Positions 8,555 to 17,790 of a DNA stretch of 64,000 nt are shown one piece after another. The stretch lies in NCBI GenBank assembly GCA_009664345.1, contig CP043547.1, positions 3,996,709 to 4,060,708 of the forward strand. Reading direction: 5' to 3'. The translations under genes were made by a program, and so were the position numbers. How positions within the stretch are numbered: the first letter of the stretch is position 1; each line of letters opens with the position of its first letter. A model generated the notes under the pieces. It made no database searches and was not told the origin of the DNA. It saw only the letters and a list, made by a program, of their open reading frames with translations. This DNA is from Planctomycetales bacterium 10988. GTDB lineage: Bacteria > Planctomycetota > Planctomycetia > Pirellulales > Pb10988.

Positions 8555-8686
8555 TCAAGAAACGGGTCTCGGGATGAGGCCTTTTCGTAGAGCCGTAAGA
8601 ACCTGGGCAACGCCCTGGTAAGCGTTCTTGGCGGTGGTTTCGCTGGGCCATCCTAAGAGGGTTGCCACGGTCGTCGATTGCCCCTT
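8555..8686 (-). pseudogene. Possible protein-coding remnant
   Basis: Between two in-frame stops on the minus strand a 43-residue reading has protein-like composition: T-T-V-A-T-L-L-G-W-P-S-E-T-T-A-K then N-A-Y-Q-G-V-A-Q-V-L-T-A-L-R-K-G-L. Codon choice (GCC, ACC, CAG, GGC) matches genes in the window. There is no start codon. It could be the C-terminal end of a deleted gene, or chance. Family unknown. Confidence 0.25.
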
Positions 8687-8722
8687 CTAGCTAGAAATTT
8701 CAGTCTTAACGGTAGCACAACG

Positions 8723-10306
8723 ATGAAGTTTGAACCGAATCAAACGGTAGGTATCGACCTAGGGACCACCTTTTCCGCCGTCGCCCATCTGAATGAACGT
8801 GGCGATCCGGTGCCGATTCCCAACGAAGATGGGGAAGAAGAAACGCCTAGTCTGGTGATTTTCGGCGAAAATGGACAGATCATTGTCGGTGCTTCGCGAG
8901 CCCGCGCGGCGATGGAAGACCCGGATCGCGTCGTCGAGCGGATCAAACGCGAAATGGGGAACGCCGACTTTCGTAAGGAGTATGAAGGCCAAGAGCTGAC
9001 GCCGGAATTTATCTCCGCGATGATCTTGAAGAAGGTCAAACAGGACGCCGAAAAGCGGATCGGTCCGATCGGCAATGCCGTGATTACCGTGCCTTATTAC
9101 TTCAATGATGCCCGTCGGAAGGCGACTCAGGATGCCGGTCGGATCGCCGGACTGAATGTCATCGACATCATCAATGAACCGACGGCCGCCACGTTGACTT
9201 ATGCTTGGCATCAAGGACAACTCGGCTATGACGGCAAAGGTTCCTCCAACGTAGCTGCCCGTACCGCCTTGGTTTATGACCTAGGGGGAGGGACCTTCGA
9301 TGTGACCTTGGTGAAATACACCCCGACGCACTTCGAAGTCTTGGCCACCGATGGCGATGTCCACTTGGGCGGGGTTGACTGGACCGATCGCTTGGTCGAT
9401 TTCATTAGTGATGAATTTCTAGAGCAAAATGGCTCCGACCCGCGGGAATCGCCGGCGACCTTGCAAGTTCTGCGAAGTGATTGTGATCAAGCCAAGATCG
9501 CCCTGTCGGATACCGAACAAGTCAACATTTCCTGCCGCCATGAAGGCAAGTCCATCCGGGTGCCTGTCGATCGCGAAGAGTTCGAGGAAATGACCGGGGA
9601 TTTGATTCAACGGACCCTCGACACCACCGAATTGGTTTTGGATATGGCTCGCATGGAGGCCGATCAAGTCGATGCGATTGTCTTAGTCGGGGGCTCGACC
9701 TTGATGCCGAAAGTCCGGCAAGCCCTGGAAGACCTGACTGGCGTCAAGCCTTATGATGGACTTTCCCCACATACCGCGGTTGCTCAAGGGGCCGCCATTC
9801 ACGCAGCGATTCTGGAAGCGAAATTCCGTGGCGATGATAGCCCGCTTTCCGCCCGAATCAAGAAGCGACTCGCCGGCGTGGTTCAAGAGAATGTCAACTC
9901 CCACGGCCTGGGCGTCATCATTCGCGATATCCGAAGTGGGAAGATGAAAAACTATGTGATGATCCCGCGGAATACCAAAATTCCCGTCGAGGTCAAACGT
10001 GTCTTTTCCACCACCGAACCGAATCAACGCCGTGTCAGCGTCCGGGTGGTCGAAGGAGATGCTCCCGATCCCGATGCCTGCTCGTTGATTGGGCAATGCT
10101 CGATTGAGGACCTTCCTTCCAAGCTCCCCAAGGGAGCCCCGATCGAAGTGAGTTATTCCTTTACCTCGGCTGGGCGGGTCGAAGTGAGTGCCAAAGACCG
10201 CACTGGTGGAAAAGAGGCCAAAACCCACATCGAACGCCAAGGTCTTCTGGAAGAAAATCAAGTCGATCGTTATGCTGATCTTGCGGATGGATACTCGGTT
10301 AGTTAA
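8723..10306 (+). CDS. Hsp70/DnaK-like chaperone lacking the C-terminal lid
   Basis: A 527-residue Hsp70 homologue. The nucleotide-binding domain is complete: GIDLGTT at residues 10-16, the phosphate-2 loop in LVYDLGGGTFDV, the V-L-V-G-G-S-T-L-M-P-K adenosine motif and I-N-E-P-T-A-A-T. The beta-sandwich substrate-binding domain follows, but the protein stops shortly after it, about 110 residues shorter than DnaK, so the helical lid is missing. The interdomain linker lacks the typical D-V-L-L-L-D-V run. The ATG at 8723 is used because an upstream extension carries no Hsp70 sequence. The next gene, 69 bp downstream, encodes a J-like domain protein, suggesting a dedicated pair. It is not the housekeeping DnaK. 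Confidence 0.9.
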   Translation: MKFEPNQTVGIDLGTTFSAVAHLNERGDPVPIPNEDGEEETPSLVIFGENGQIIVGASRARAAMEDPDRVVERIKREMGNADFRKEYEGQELTPEFISAMILKKVKQDAEKRIGPIGNAVITVPYYFNDARRKATQDAGRIAGLNVIDIINEPTAATLTYAWHQGQLGYDGKGSSNVAARTALVYDLGGGTFDVTLVKYTPTHFEVLATDGDVHLGGVDWTDRLVDFISDEFLEQNGSDPRESPATLQVLRSDCDQAKIALSDTEQVNISCRHEGKSIRVPVDREEFEEMTGDLIQRTLDTTELVLDMARMEADQVDAIVLVGGSTLMPKVRQALEDLTGVKPYDGLSPHTAVAQGAAIHAAILEAKFRGDDSPLSARIKKRLAGVVQENVNSHGLGVIIRDIRSGKMKNYVMIPRNTKIPVEVKRVFSTTEPNQRRVSVRVVEGDAPDPDACSLIGQCSIEDLPSKLPKGAPIEVSYSFTSAGRVEVSAKDRTGGKEAKTHIERQGLLEENQVDRYADLADGYSVS

Positions 10307-10375
10307 TGGTTCTCTTTGGGAACAATCCTTCCGTGAAATCCGTATCCCTTATTGCTAGTGAGAGATGAACCCCCG

Positions 10376-11389
10376 ATGGCCAACACGCTTGATGTTTACC
10401 GCGATTGGCTCAACATTCCCGACAGCGAACAGCGCCCGCTCAATCATTATCAGCTTCTGCGGTTACCGAAGTTTGAAGATGACACGGCGAAGATCCGGAA
10501 GCATTACCGGAAACTCAACGCTCATGTCCGGAAGTATTCTTCTGGGAAGTATGCCAAAGAATCCCAAAACCTGCTGAACGAGCTGGCCAAGTCGATGCTT
10601 TGCCTGACCGATGCCAAGCGGAAGAAGGATTACGATGAGCAGATGGGGCGGAAAGATGGCAAGTCCGTCCGACTCCGCACGCTGGAAGAATTGCTGGTCA
10701 ATCGTCATTTAATCGAAAGTCCGAAGCTTAAGCGTGCTCAGCACTTAGCGCGAGCTGTCGGGATTGAATTGCATGAGGCATTGATTCAGCAAAAGGCCCT
10801 CGATCCTAGTCGGATTGCCCAAAATTATGCTGAGTCCCTCGGGCTCTCTTATATCGACTTGGGTGATCTGGAACTGACCGAGCGTGTCCTTAAAAAAGTC
10901 CCCGCCTTTTTGGCCCGCCAGCATTCTTGTGTCCCTGTGTTGGTTGACGAAGGACAATTGGTCCTGGCCTCGCCCAAGGTTCTTCGCCCTGAAGTGGAAG
11001 ATCAATTTCGGATCAAGGCCGGAATGCCGGTTCGCTTGGCCATTTGCACGCGACAAAATGTCGACGACGTGATTGAGGATCACTACACCAAAGAGCAGGC
11101 TCAAAAGGAGATGGGGCTCAAAACGAGCATGATGCGGGCCATCCCGGCCGATGGCGAGGGAGATGCCGAGGGTTCCGCGAAGGACACTTTGACCCCTCAA
11201 CAGCGACGCGAGGCCTTCAAGCGACGTGCCCAAGTGGCCTTTGTGGCCTTTGCTGTGACGACCTTTGTTTGCATTGTGGTCCTCAATTTACCCTTCGAGT
11301 ACGGGGCTATGGGGTATGCCATGGGGGTCGGGGCTGGAATCGGCCTCGGTGTTTTGGCCTTTGGTCTCATGACCGTCCTTAAACTTTAA
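10376..11389 (+). CDS. HPD-less J-like / GspE-N domain membrane protein
   Basis: A 337-residue protein with three parts. Residues 22-90 follow the J-domain pattern (H-Y-Q-L-L-R-L-P, then I-R-K-H-Y-R-K-L-N and L-T-D-A-K-R-K-K-D-Y-D-E-Q) but the HPD tripeptide needed to stimulate Hsp70 ATPase is absent; A-H-V-R-K-Y stands in its place. Residues 100-240 resemble the N-terminal domain of GspE/PilB (E-E-L-L-V-N-R-H-L-I to the A-S-P-K-V-L segment). Two hydrophobic segments end the protein (about 287-305 and 312-334). It follows the Hsp70-like gene by 69 bp and is probably co-transcribed. A membrane-tethered adaptor for that Hsp70 is the simplest inference. Confidence 0.72.
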   Translation: MANTLDVYRDWLNIPDSEQRPLNHYQLLRLPKFEDDTAKIRKHYRKLNAHVRKYSSGKYAKESQNLLNELAKSMLCLTDAKRKKDYDEQMGRKDGKSVRLRTLEELLVNRHLIESPKLKRAQHLARAVGIELHEALIQQKALDPSRIAQNYAESLGLSYIDLGDLELTERVLKKVPAFLARQHSCVPVLVDEGQLVLASPKVLRPEVEDQFRIKAGMPVRLAICTRQNVDDVIEDHYTKEQAQKEMGLKTSMMRAIPADGEGDAEGSAKDTLTPQQRREAFKRRAQVAFVAFAVTTFVCIVVLNLPFEYGAMGYAMGVGAGIGLGVLAFGLMTVLKL

Positions 11390-11567
11390 CTTGCTTCGCT
11401 CTGGAAACCTGCAACTTACTTACGATTGAAGGGATTTGCCCAAGGCTAGAAGGTTTTGAAACGTCTGTTGTTGCTACAATTTAGGTACTCTCACGAATCT
11501 TCCATCGATCACAACCCGCTGAGCCTACCTGATTTACCTCCTCTCAACCCCTCTGGATGTCGCATCG

Positions 11568-12788
11568 ATGCGCATTTTGCTCACCAATCATTTACCTTTG
11601 TCCGCAGGCCGCTCTGGAGAGCAAATGGAATTGCTGGCCAAAGGGTTGCTGCGCGAAGGCCATCAGGTGAAATGCTTTGTGATCGATCGGCACGAATCTT
11701 CCAATGGTCCGCTCGGTTATCAGCTTGATCCTGGCCATCTGGAAAGTTTGTTCTTGGGCTATGATCCGCCGACGCTTTGCTCTTCTTCCTTTAGCTCGCA
11801 GCTTTTCTTTGATCTCAGTGATGAGCAGATTGCCCAATATCGGGGGATTTCTCGTCAGTCTCTCAATCGCTTGGTCGATGCGTTCGATCCACAAATCATT
11901 CATACGCAACATCTTTGGGTACAGGGTTCGTTGGTCTTGGAGACAGGTATCCCCTATCTCGTCTCCGCACAACCGGAAGACCTGAGCGGTACCGAATCCG
12001 ATCCCCGTTTTCGACAATGGGCGGATCAAGGGGCCGAAAATGCCGGGCGGATCATCGCCAGCGAGCAGTATCTTGCTTCCGCGGTTCGCCAGCGGTTCTC
12101 GGTCGAACCTTTCCGGGTTGCCTCGATTCCGTTGGGGATTGATCTCAATCGCTTTGCCGAGGCCGATTCCCGAGACAAGACGCGGCAAGAAATGGGACTT
12201 GGAGCGGACGCCCTTCTGCTGCTGATTCATCCCGAACGCATCTATGCGGAGGACCTCTTGGTCTGGGGAGAAGTCGCCGCTTTTCTGCAAGAAGAACTTC
12301 CGCAAGTCCGTATGTTGTTGGCACTTCCGGAAAAGAATATGGCGGAAGCGACCGAGTTGCTGGACCCTTGGCAACAGACCTTGCAGTGTATTTCCGAAGA
12401 TGTTTTTGAGCTGGCGGAGCTTTATAGTTGCGCTGATCTTCTGCTCGTTTCCGAAGCCGCTCATCCGCTGAGTCTCCAGGCATTGAAGGCAGTCGCCGCC
12501 GGGGCTTGGCCGCTTGTCGATTCCTTAGTGCCCTGGCTGGAGTCTTTCCCGGAAGGATTTTCCACAAAGGTGGAACTTCCGCATGATTCCACTGGCAAAG
12601 ACCCGAAGCGGATCGGAAGAGCCTGGGTGAATCAAATCATCGTCCTGCAAAAAACGCTGGCCGAACAACCCTATCAAGAGCGAAAGCAGGCGGCTCACAA
12701 GGCCTTGCTAGAAAACCATAGCCTAGAGAATTGGATCAATCGCCACTGCTATCTCTATCAAGAAATTCTCGACGAACGCTTTGGTTAA
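11568..12788 (+). CDS. GT-B fold glycosyltransferase (group 1/GT4-like)
   Basis: A 406-residue protein with the layout of retaining GT-B glycosyltransferases. The N-terminus MRILLTNHLPLSAGRSGEQM fits the acceptor-side Rossmann fold. I-I-H-T-Q-H-L-W is the mid-domain motif, I-P-L-G-I-D-L-N-R-F marks the domain hinge, and the C-terminal S-C-A-D-L-L-L-V-S-E-A-A-H-P-L-S-L-Q-A-L-K-A segment corresponds to the donor-binding E-x7-E region, although the second Glu of that motif is not obvious. No membrane segment is seen. The sugar and acceptor are not readable. It is 178 bp downstream of the J-like gene, so co-transcription is possible but not shown. Confidence 0.78.
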   Translation: MRILLTNHLPLSAGRSGEQMELLAKGLLREGHQVKCFVIDRHESSNGPLGYQLDPGHLESLFLGYDPPTLCSSSFSSQLFFDLSDEQIAQYRGISRQSLNRLVDAFDPQIIHTQHLWVQGSLVLETGIPYLVSAQPEDLSGTESDPRFRQWADQGAENAGRIIASEQYLASAVRQRFSVEPFRVASIPLGIDLNRFAEADSRDKTRQEMGLGADALLLLIHPERIYAEDLLVWGEVAAFLQEELPQVRMLLALPEKNMAEATELLDPWQQTLQCISEDVFELAELYSCADLLLVSEAAHPLSLQALKAVAAGAWPLVDSLVPWLESFPEGFSTKVELPHDSTGKDPKRIGRAWVNQIIVLQKTLAEQPYQERKQAAHKALLENHSLENWINRHCYLYQEILDERFG

Positions 12789-12832
12789 GGCTCATCAACA
12801 TTCGGCTTGAACCAATCACAATCCATGAGCGC

Positions 12833-12873
12833 ATGAAAAAAGGGAAAGTATCCATCGGGGACGCTTTCCCTTC
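12833..12873 (-). terminator. Intrinsic terminator of the PSD1-DUF1501 pair
   Basis: On the minus strand AAGGGAAAG and CTTTCCCTT form a stem followed by TTTTTT. It lies 26 bp beyond the DUF1501 stop. Confidence 0.85.
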
Positions 12874-12898
12874 TCTATGCTATTTCAATCAAGCTTTG

Positions 12899-14353
12899 CT
12901 AAGCCAAGATATCATGCACGACATGACCATGGACATCAGTCAAGCGGAAGTCACGACCGGCATAACGGTAGGTGAGTTGCTTGTGATCGAAGCCGAGCAG
13001 GTGAAGAATCGTCGCATGCAAGTCATGGACATGGACGCGATTTTCAACCGCTTTAAAGCCGAAATCATCGGTCTTCCCGTAGACAAAGCCTTTCTTGACC
13101 CCGCCGCCTGCCATCCACATGCTAAAGCCGTGGTTGTTATGATCGCGACCAGCGGAGGCTTTCGGGTTGGCCGAGTTGGCTACTTCGACCACCGGGGTTC
13201 GGCCAAACTCCCCACCCCAAATGACCAGGGTATCTTCGAGCATTCCCCGTTGTTTCAGGTCTTTGAGCAAGGCCCCGATCGCTTGATCACATTGCTTGGC
13301 GAGCCGTTCGTGGGATCGTTGCAGATTGTTATGGGAGTCCCAAGGTTGGCCGTTGCCATGATAAACTTGCACGTAGCGGACGCCGCGTTCCAGCAGCCGC
13401 CGGGCGATCATCATCTGTCGCCCTTGCAAATCCTCGCCGTACATTTCACGGATCATTTCCGGTTCTTGAGAGACATCAAAGGCATCGCTCGCTTCCATTT
13501 GCATTCCGAAAGCCAATTCGAAGGATTGAATGCGGGCTTCTAAATTCGGGTCATATTGCCGGGTCGTGCGATGTTCCGCATTGAGCTTCTGAATCAAGTC
13601 CAATTGGGCACGCTGTTGGCGGGCACTTTGGAAAGGATTATTGATATTGGCAATCAGGTCTTCCACCTTGGTTTTTTCGGTGTCGATATGATTCCCTTGA
13701 TAAATCCCCGGCAGGAAGCTACTTCGCCAGTTGCTTGATTCCGCCGTGGGACGACCACCCGGGCAAAGAACGACGTAACCCGGCAGGTTTTGATTTTCCG
13801 TTCCTAAACCATACAGCACCCAAGAACCGACGCTCGGACGAGACAGTCGCGAATCGCCACAGTTCATCATCATGAGGCTCGGCTCATGGTTGGGAACATC
13901 GGTGTGCATCGAACGAATGACGCACAGTTCATCGGCGGATTCGGCAACATTCGGAAAGAGATCACTGACATCGATCCCGGACTTGCCATGCTTGGAAAAC
14001 TTGAACGGAGAACCCATTGCGGCTCCGGTGGCACGCTCCGTTCGTAGCGTGCTATCAGAGGGAAGGGCCTTGCCATTGTATTTGGTCAACATCGGCTTGG
14101 GATCAAAGGTATCGACCTGCGAAGGTCCGCCATTCATAAAGAGATGGACGATCCGTTTAACCCGCGGGGCAAAGTGGGGTGGTTTGGAGCTGAGCGGGTT
14201 CTGCACATCGCTCCCACTGGTGGCTCCGTAAGCAGCGGAGTGAAGAACTCCCTGCTGTTGCAGAAGGCTTGCCAGGGCCAACCCGCCGAATCCCATGCCG
14301 GTGGATTGCAAAATCTGACGGCGGCTCCATTGAGGATGACTCGAAAATGTCAT
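12899..14353 (-). CDS. Tat-exported DUF1501 protein (copy 1)
   Basis: A 484-residue member of the DUF1501 family, related to the alkaline phosphatase/sulfatase superfamily. The N-terminus carries a twin-arginine signal (S-R-R-Q-I-L followed by [13 protein letters not shown]), so it is exported folded. Typical blocks are H-L-F-M-N-G-G-P-S-Q-V-D-T-F-D-P-K-P, S-M-H-T-D-V-P-N-H, G-G-E-F-G-R-T-P, G-R-D-H-N-N-H-G-F and H-V-H-D-L-H-A-T-I-L-H-L-L-G. The activity of the family is not established to my knowledge. The ATG at 14353 has GGAG upstream. It lies 104 bp downstream of a PSD1-type gene, the usual planctomycete pairing, and ends in a terminator. Confidence 0.92.
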   Translation of the reverse strand: MTFSSHPQWSRRQILQSTGMGFGGLALASLLQQQGVLHSAAYGATSGSDVQNPLSSKPPHFAPRVKRIVHLFMNGGPSQVDTFDPKPMLTKYNGKALPSDSTLRTERATGAAMGSPFKFSKHGKSGIDVSDLFPNVAESADELCVIRSMHTDVPNHEPSLMMMNCGDSRLSRPSVGSWVLYGLGTENQNLPGYVVLCPGGRPTAESSNWRSSFLPGIYQGNHIDTEKTKVEDLIANINNPFQSARQQRAQLDLIQKLNAEHRTTRQYDPNLEARIQSFELAFGMQMEASDAFDVSQEPEMIREMYGEDLQGRQMMIARRLLERGVRYVQVYHGNGQPWDSHNNLQRSHERLAKQCDQAIGALLKDLKQRGMLEDTLVIWGGEFGRTPVVEVANSANPKASAGRDHNNHGFSMWMAGGGVKKGFVYGKTDDFGFKAVENRVHVHDLHATILHLLGFDHKQLTYRYAGRDFRLTDVHGHVVHDILA

Positions 14354-14457
14354 GCATGCACTCCGTTGTTGAGGTTCCGCTATTCTATGGATGCGTCCCT
14401 CTCGCGTGGGAAAGGGACGTGATGGATAAATACGATCACCGGCCAAGGGCCAGCGTG

Positions 14458-17400
14458 TTAGTCAATGAACATAAACTCATTCGTCGCCATCAGGGCTTGA
14501 GCATATTGTTGCCAAGGCGTCAGCGGTGTCGGAGGAGGTCCTCGGAAATCGCGTTCCGCCAACCAGCGTTCAGGATAGTATTTCCCGGATTCCGCGGCTT
14601 TTCCCGGCGAAGTCGCGGTCAAAATCTCTTCAACGACCGGTACCCATTCGAAGCGGTCATTGCTGGGTTGGGCATTACAATCAACGACGAAGTTGATCGT
14701 CTCGCCAGCTTTGACTTCGTAGCGAGGAATAATGGTCTCGCGTTGTTGATTGAAGATCGACCAGTCCTTGAGCACGCCGCCACGGCCAGCGACAATCGAA
14801 GCATGAACGCCATCGCCGGCATTTCGCGTATGGGCAAAATGTCCTCCGATGGTGACCGCCATCTCTCGCGGTGCCGTCCATTGCAGGATGGCGGAATGGG
14901 CCTTGTCCCGTCCGGGATGCCAAGCGGTTGCGGAAATGGCCACGTGTCCCAACTTGGAAGGATGCGGGTATTCGGCACCAGCTTGGTACGCTTTTCGTTC
15001 CGGATTCCAATACGGCAGCTTGGTGAACGTCACTTGGCCGTCGGGCAAGATTTCGCCATAGCCGTAATCCCAAACCGATTCAGTCGTCTGCGGCAAGTCG
15101 TCGACTCGGTTCAGAAACCGCTCGGCAATGTCCATTTCTTCCGCGGTGGCCATCCGTTGATAAACTTTGCGATACAGATAATGCACGCGTTCCGGCAAAG
15201 TGGGCGGGGCATCAAGCTCCATCTCTTCCACCAAACTCTTCGCCTGATCGATCATGAATTCACTGTTCAAGGCAAAGAGGGCTTGTTGTGGCACGGTCGT
15301 CACGGTTCGTTGCGAATTGGTTGCATCCGGCGAAGGGAAATCGAAGATCGTATAGAAATCATCGAGATTCACCCGATCGATCATTCCATAGATCGTGCGA
15401 CGTTGCGAGAAAGGCTTTTCAAACAATGGTTCTGGACGCCCGCCGATCGACAAATCAAGTCGGCCGGTGACATCGAGCATGGAATCTCGCATCGCTTCGA
15501 CATCCAATCGGCGGCGATTCATCTTCCAAAGGAGTTTGTTTTCCGCATCGGCGATCATCTTTTCAGAATCACCTTGGCTACTTTGTTGGTACGTATTCGA
15601 AAGTACGATCGCCCGATGAACGTGTTTCAGGGACCAATTCGATTCCATCATCGACGTCGCCAGCCAATCGAGTAGCTCCGGATGCGTAGGTTTCGGGGTT
15701 CGCAAACCGAAATCACTCGGCGTTTCGACCAGCCCGCGACCAAAGTAATGTGCCCAGAGCCGATTCACGACCACGCGGGAAGTGAGCGGATTTTGTTCAT
15801 CGGCAATCGCTTCGGCAAGTTCTTTCCGACCACTCGTTTCTTGATAGGGTTTGTCATCTGCATCGGAAAGCACCGCAAGATAACGGCGATCGATGGTGTC
15901 TCCACGACGGGCAGGGTCTCCACGCAAGAAGACTCGCGGGGTCACAGGTTGTTCGCGTTCCACCACAGTCATGGCTCGGGGCGGAGCACCGGGGTGGGAG
16001 GAGTTCAACTCCTTGATCGCACTTTCCAATTTCGCTCTCTCACGTCGTTGGACCGCACTGATTCCCGTGAGGGCATCGTCGACACTCAAGAAAAAGGGGC
16101 TTTCCGGGTCTTCCAGACGATCGCGGACAATCTTCCACGCTGGGCTGTTCTTTCTCGGCCCCATCGCTTCTTCGAACATCTTGCCATAGATCGCAAACAG
16201 GTCATGTCCGGTCTTCGGAGGTTGCTTGATCAGACGTTGACGCAAAATGGGGTGGAGATTTTTCGCCTGCGGAGACGACATGAATCGTTTCCATCGAGCT
16301 TCAAAACCAGAATCCCCCACGCGAGCTACATCAGTCAGCGGAGCCAAGATGGGATCATTTCGCCAACGTCGATTGTTGGTGAAGCCTTGAATATTTCGAT
16401 AGAAGGTCAGGAAGACATTCGATTGGACGCCCTTCGAAGAGGTATATGCATTAAGGCGTTGGGCACGAGGGTCATAGTCGGCAATCGCTGTCAGGTAGTG
16501 TTCCGCCCGCTTGTTGAAATCATCAAGCGAGGTTTGACGGAGTTCTTCAATCCACTTGTTCATATCCGCTTCACGGGCTGCCATTTTCTCGCTGAAATCT
16601 TTGGCAACCGCAGGCTTCACTTCGGGACCAGGAATCTGAGGATATTCTTCCGGCTCTTCGACACTTGCAAAAATTCCGTGCAGCGAATAATAGTCCTCAA
16701 TCGAAATCGGGTCATATTTATGATCGTGACAACGGGCACAACTCACCGTCAGCCCCAAGAACCCACGCGTGACGACATCGATTCGGTCCGCCAATTGCTC
16801 GTTGGAATTATTACGAAAACGTGGGCCTACCGTTAAGAAACCCAAGGCAGCCAACGAAGGATCGTTGTGGTCTTCGGTCAAAAGATCGGCGGCAAGCTGT
16901 TCGCGAATGAATTGATCATAAGGCTTATCTGCGTTGAACGCCTCAATCACGTAATCTCGATAGGTATAAGCAAAAGGATAGCGGCGATCTTGCTGAGCGA
17001 TGAAGTCGCGGGTGTCCGCATAGCGAGCGACATCCAACCAGCGACGTGCCCAACGTTCTCCAAAGTGCGGGGAACTCAAATAACGCTCGACAATTTCGCG
17101 GTAATGTTCCGGGGAAGGATCGGCTTCAAAGGCTTCGATTGTGGCCGGCTCCGGGGGCAGACCGAGTAAGTCATAACTCAAACGACGGATCAAAGTCCGC
17201 GGATCGGCTTGTGGCGAAGGTTCCCAGCCGCGTTCTTCCAACGTTTGCATCACAAACGCATCGACCGGAGTTTGCACCCAATCGGAATGAGAAACTTGCG
17301 GCACTTCCGGGTCTTGAATCGGTTGGAAGGCCCAGTGTCCTTTGGCCAATTTGTTCAGTGCAACCTGATCTCCCAACGTTGGGGATTCAGGAGCATCATT

Positions 17401-17790
17401 CACCGGCCACGGGGCACCCATGCTGACCCAGCGTTCCAAGATCGTAATTTGCTCTTCGTTGAGAGGTTCACCCGGCGGCATTTCCAAACTTTCATACCGA
17501 ACGGCCTCAATCAGCAGGCTTTCATCCGGCTTGCCAGGAACAATCGATGGACCACAATCTCCCCCTTTGATGAAAAAATCCCGAGCATCAACGCGGAAGC
17601 TTGACTGTTGTAATTCCGGCCCATGGCAATCAATACAGTGATTTGCCAACAGGGGGCGGACTTTTTCTTCAAAGAACGTGAGTTGGGCAGGAGAGAACTT
17701 TTCTTCAGCCGCCACCTGCGCAGGACGAGCCATGCCCAGCATTCCCCAAGCCGCGAAGCTTACCCAAAAAAGTGGGAAGACGTGTCGCAT
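14458..17790 (-). CDS. PSD1-type cytochrome-domain protein, DUF1549/DUF1553 (copy 1)
   Basis: An 1110-residue secreted protein. A signal peptide ends near A-Q-V-A-A-E (residues 24-29). A cytochrome c-type domain with C-I-D-C-H at 52-56 comes first, then the DUF1549 region (F-G-E-R-W-A-R-R-W-L-D-V-A-R-Y-A-D-T) with a second heme-type motif C-A-R-C-H-D-H-K-Y-D-P near residue 348. DUF1553 follows (L-T-S-R-V-V-V-N-R-L-W-A-H-Y-F-G-R-G-L-V to T-V-P-Q-Q-A-L-F-A-L-N). Unlike copy 2, it has an extra beta-rich C-terminal region of about 150 residues before the end. Start: the ATG at 17790 begins the signal peptide; another in-frame ATG at 17847 would add 19 residues. It precedes DUF1501 in an apparent two-gene operon. 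Confidence 0.9.
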   Translation of the reverse strand: MRHVFPLFWVSFAAWGMLGMARPAQVAAEEKFSPAQLTFFEEKVRPLLANHCIDCHGPELQQSSFRVDARDFFIKGGDCGPSIVPGKPDESLLIEAVRYESLEMPPGEPLNEEQITILERWVSMGAPWPVNDAPESPTLGDQVALNKLAKGHWAFQPIQDPEVPQVSHSDWVQTPVDAFVMQTLEERGWEPSPQADPRTLIRRLSYDLLGLPPEPATIEAFEADPSPEHYREIVERYLSSPHFGERWARRWLDVARYADTRDFIAQQDRRYPFAYTYRDYVIEAFNADKPYDQFIREQLAADLLTEDHNDPSLAALGFLTVGPRFRNNSNEQLADRIDVVTRGFLGLTVSCARCHDHKYDPISIEDYYSLHGIFASVEEPEEYPQIPGPEVKPAVAKDFSEKMAAREADMNKWIEELRQTSLDDFNKRAEHYLTAIADYDPRAQRLNAYTSSKGVQSNVFLTFYRNIQGFTNNRRWRNDPILAPLTDVARVGDSGFEARWKRFMSSPQAKNLHPILRQRLIKQPPKTGHDLFAIYGKMFEEAMGPRKNSPAWKIVRDRLEDPESPFFLSVDDALTGISAVQRRERAKLESAIKELNSSHPGAPPRAMTVVEREQPVTPRVFLRGDPARRGDTIDRRYLAVLSDADDKPYQETSGRKELAEAIADEQNPLTSRVVVNRLWAHYFGRGLVETPSDFGLRTPKPTHPELLDWLATSMMESNWSLKHVHRAIVLSNTYQQSSQGDSEKMIADAENKLLWKMNRRRLDVEAMRDSMLDVTGRLDLSIGGRPEPLFEKPFSQRRTIYGMIDRVNLDDFYTIFDFPSPDATNSQRTVTTVPQQALFALNSEFMIDQAKSLVEEMELDAPPTLPERVHYLYRKVYQRMATAEEMDIAERFLNRVDDLPQTTESVWDYGYGEILPDGQVTFTKLPYWNPERKAYQAGAEYPHPSKLGHVAISATAWHPGRDKAHSAILQWTAPREMAVTIGGHFAHTRNAGDGVHASIVAGRGGVLKDWSIFNQQRETIIPRYEVKAGETINFVVDCNAQPSNDRFEWVPVVEEILTATSPGKAAESGKYYPERWLAERDFRGPPPTPLTPWQQYAQALMATNEFMFID

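Larger units (their letters stand above)
8019..8722. other. Intergenic region upstream of the Hsp70-like gene
   Basis: About 700 bp. It holds a perfect TATAAT at 8110-8115 and a possible protein remnant on the minus strand at 8555-8686. An 85-codon minus-strand frame (8353-8610) starts with TTG and has no recognisable features. No RNA gene was recognised. Confidence 0.5.

Noticed and set aside
8353-8610. 85-codon minus-strand frame in the gap before the Hsp70 gene
   Set aside because: It starts with TTG, has no ribosome site or known motif, and overlaps another frame with equally plausible content.
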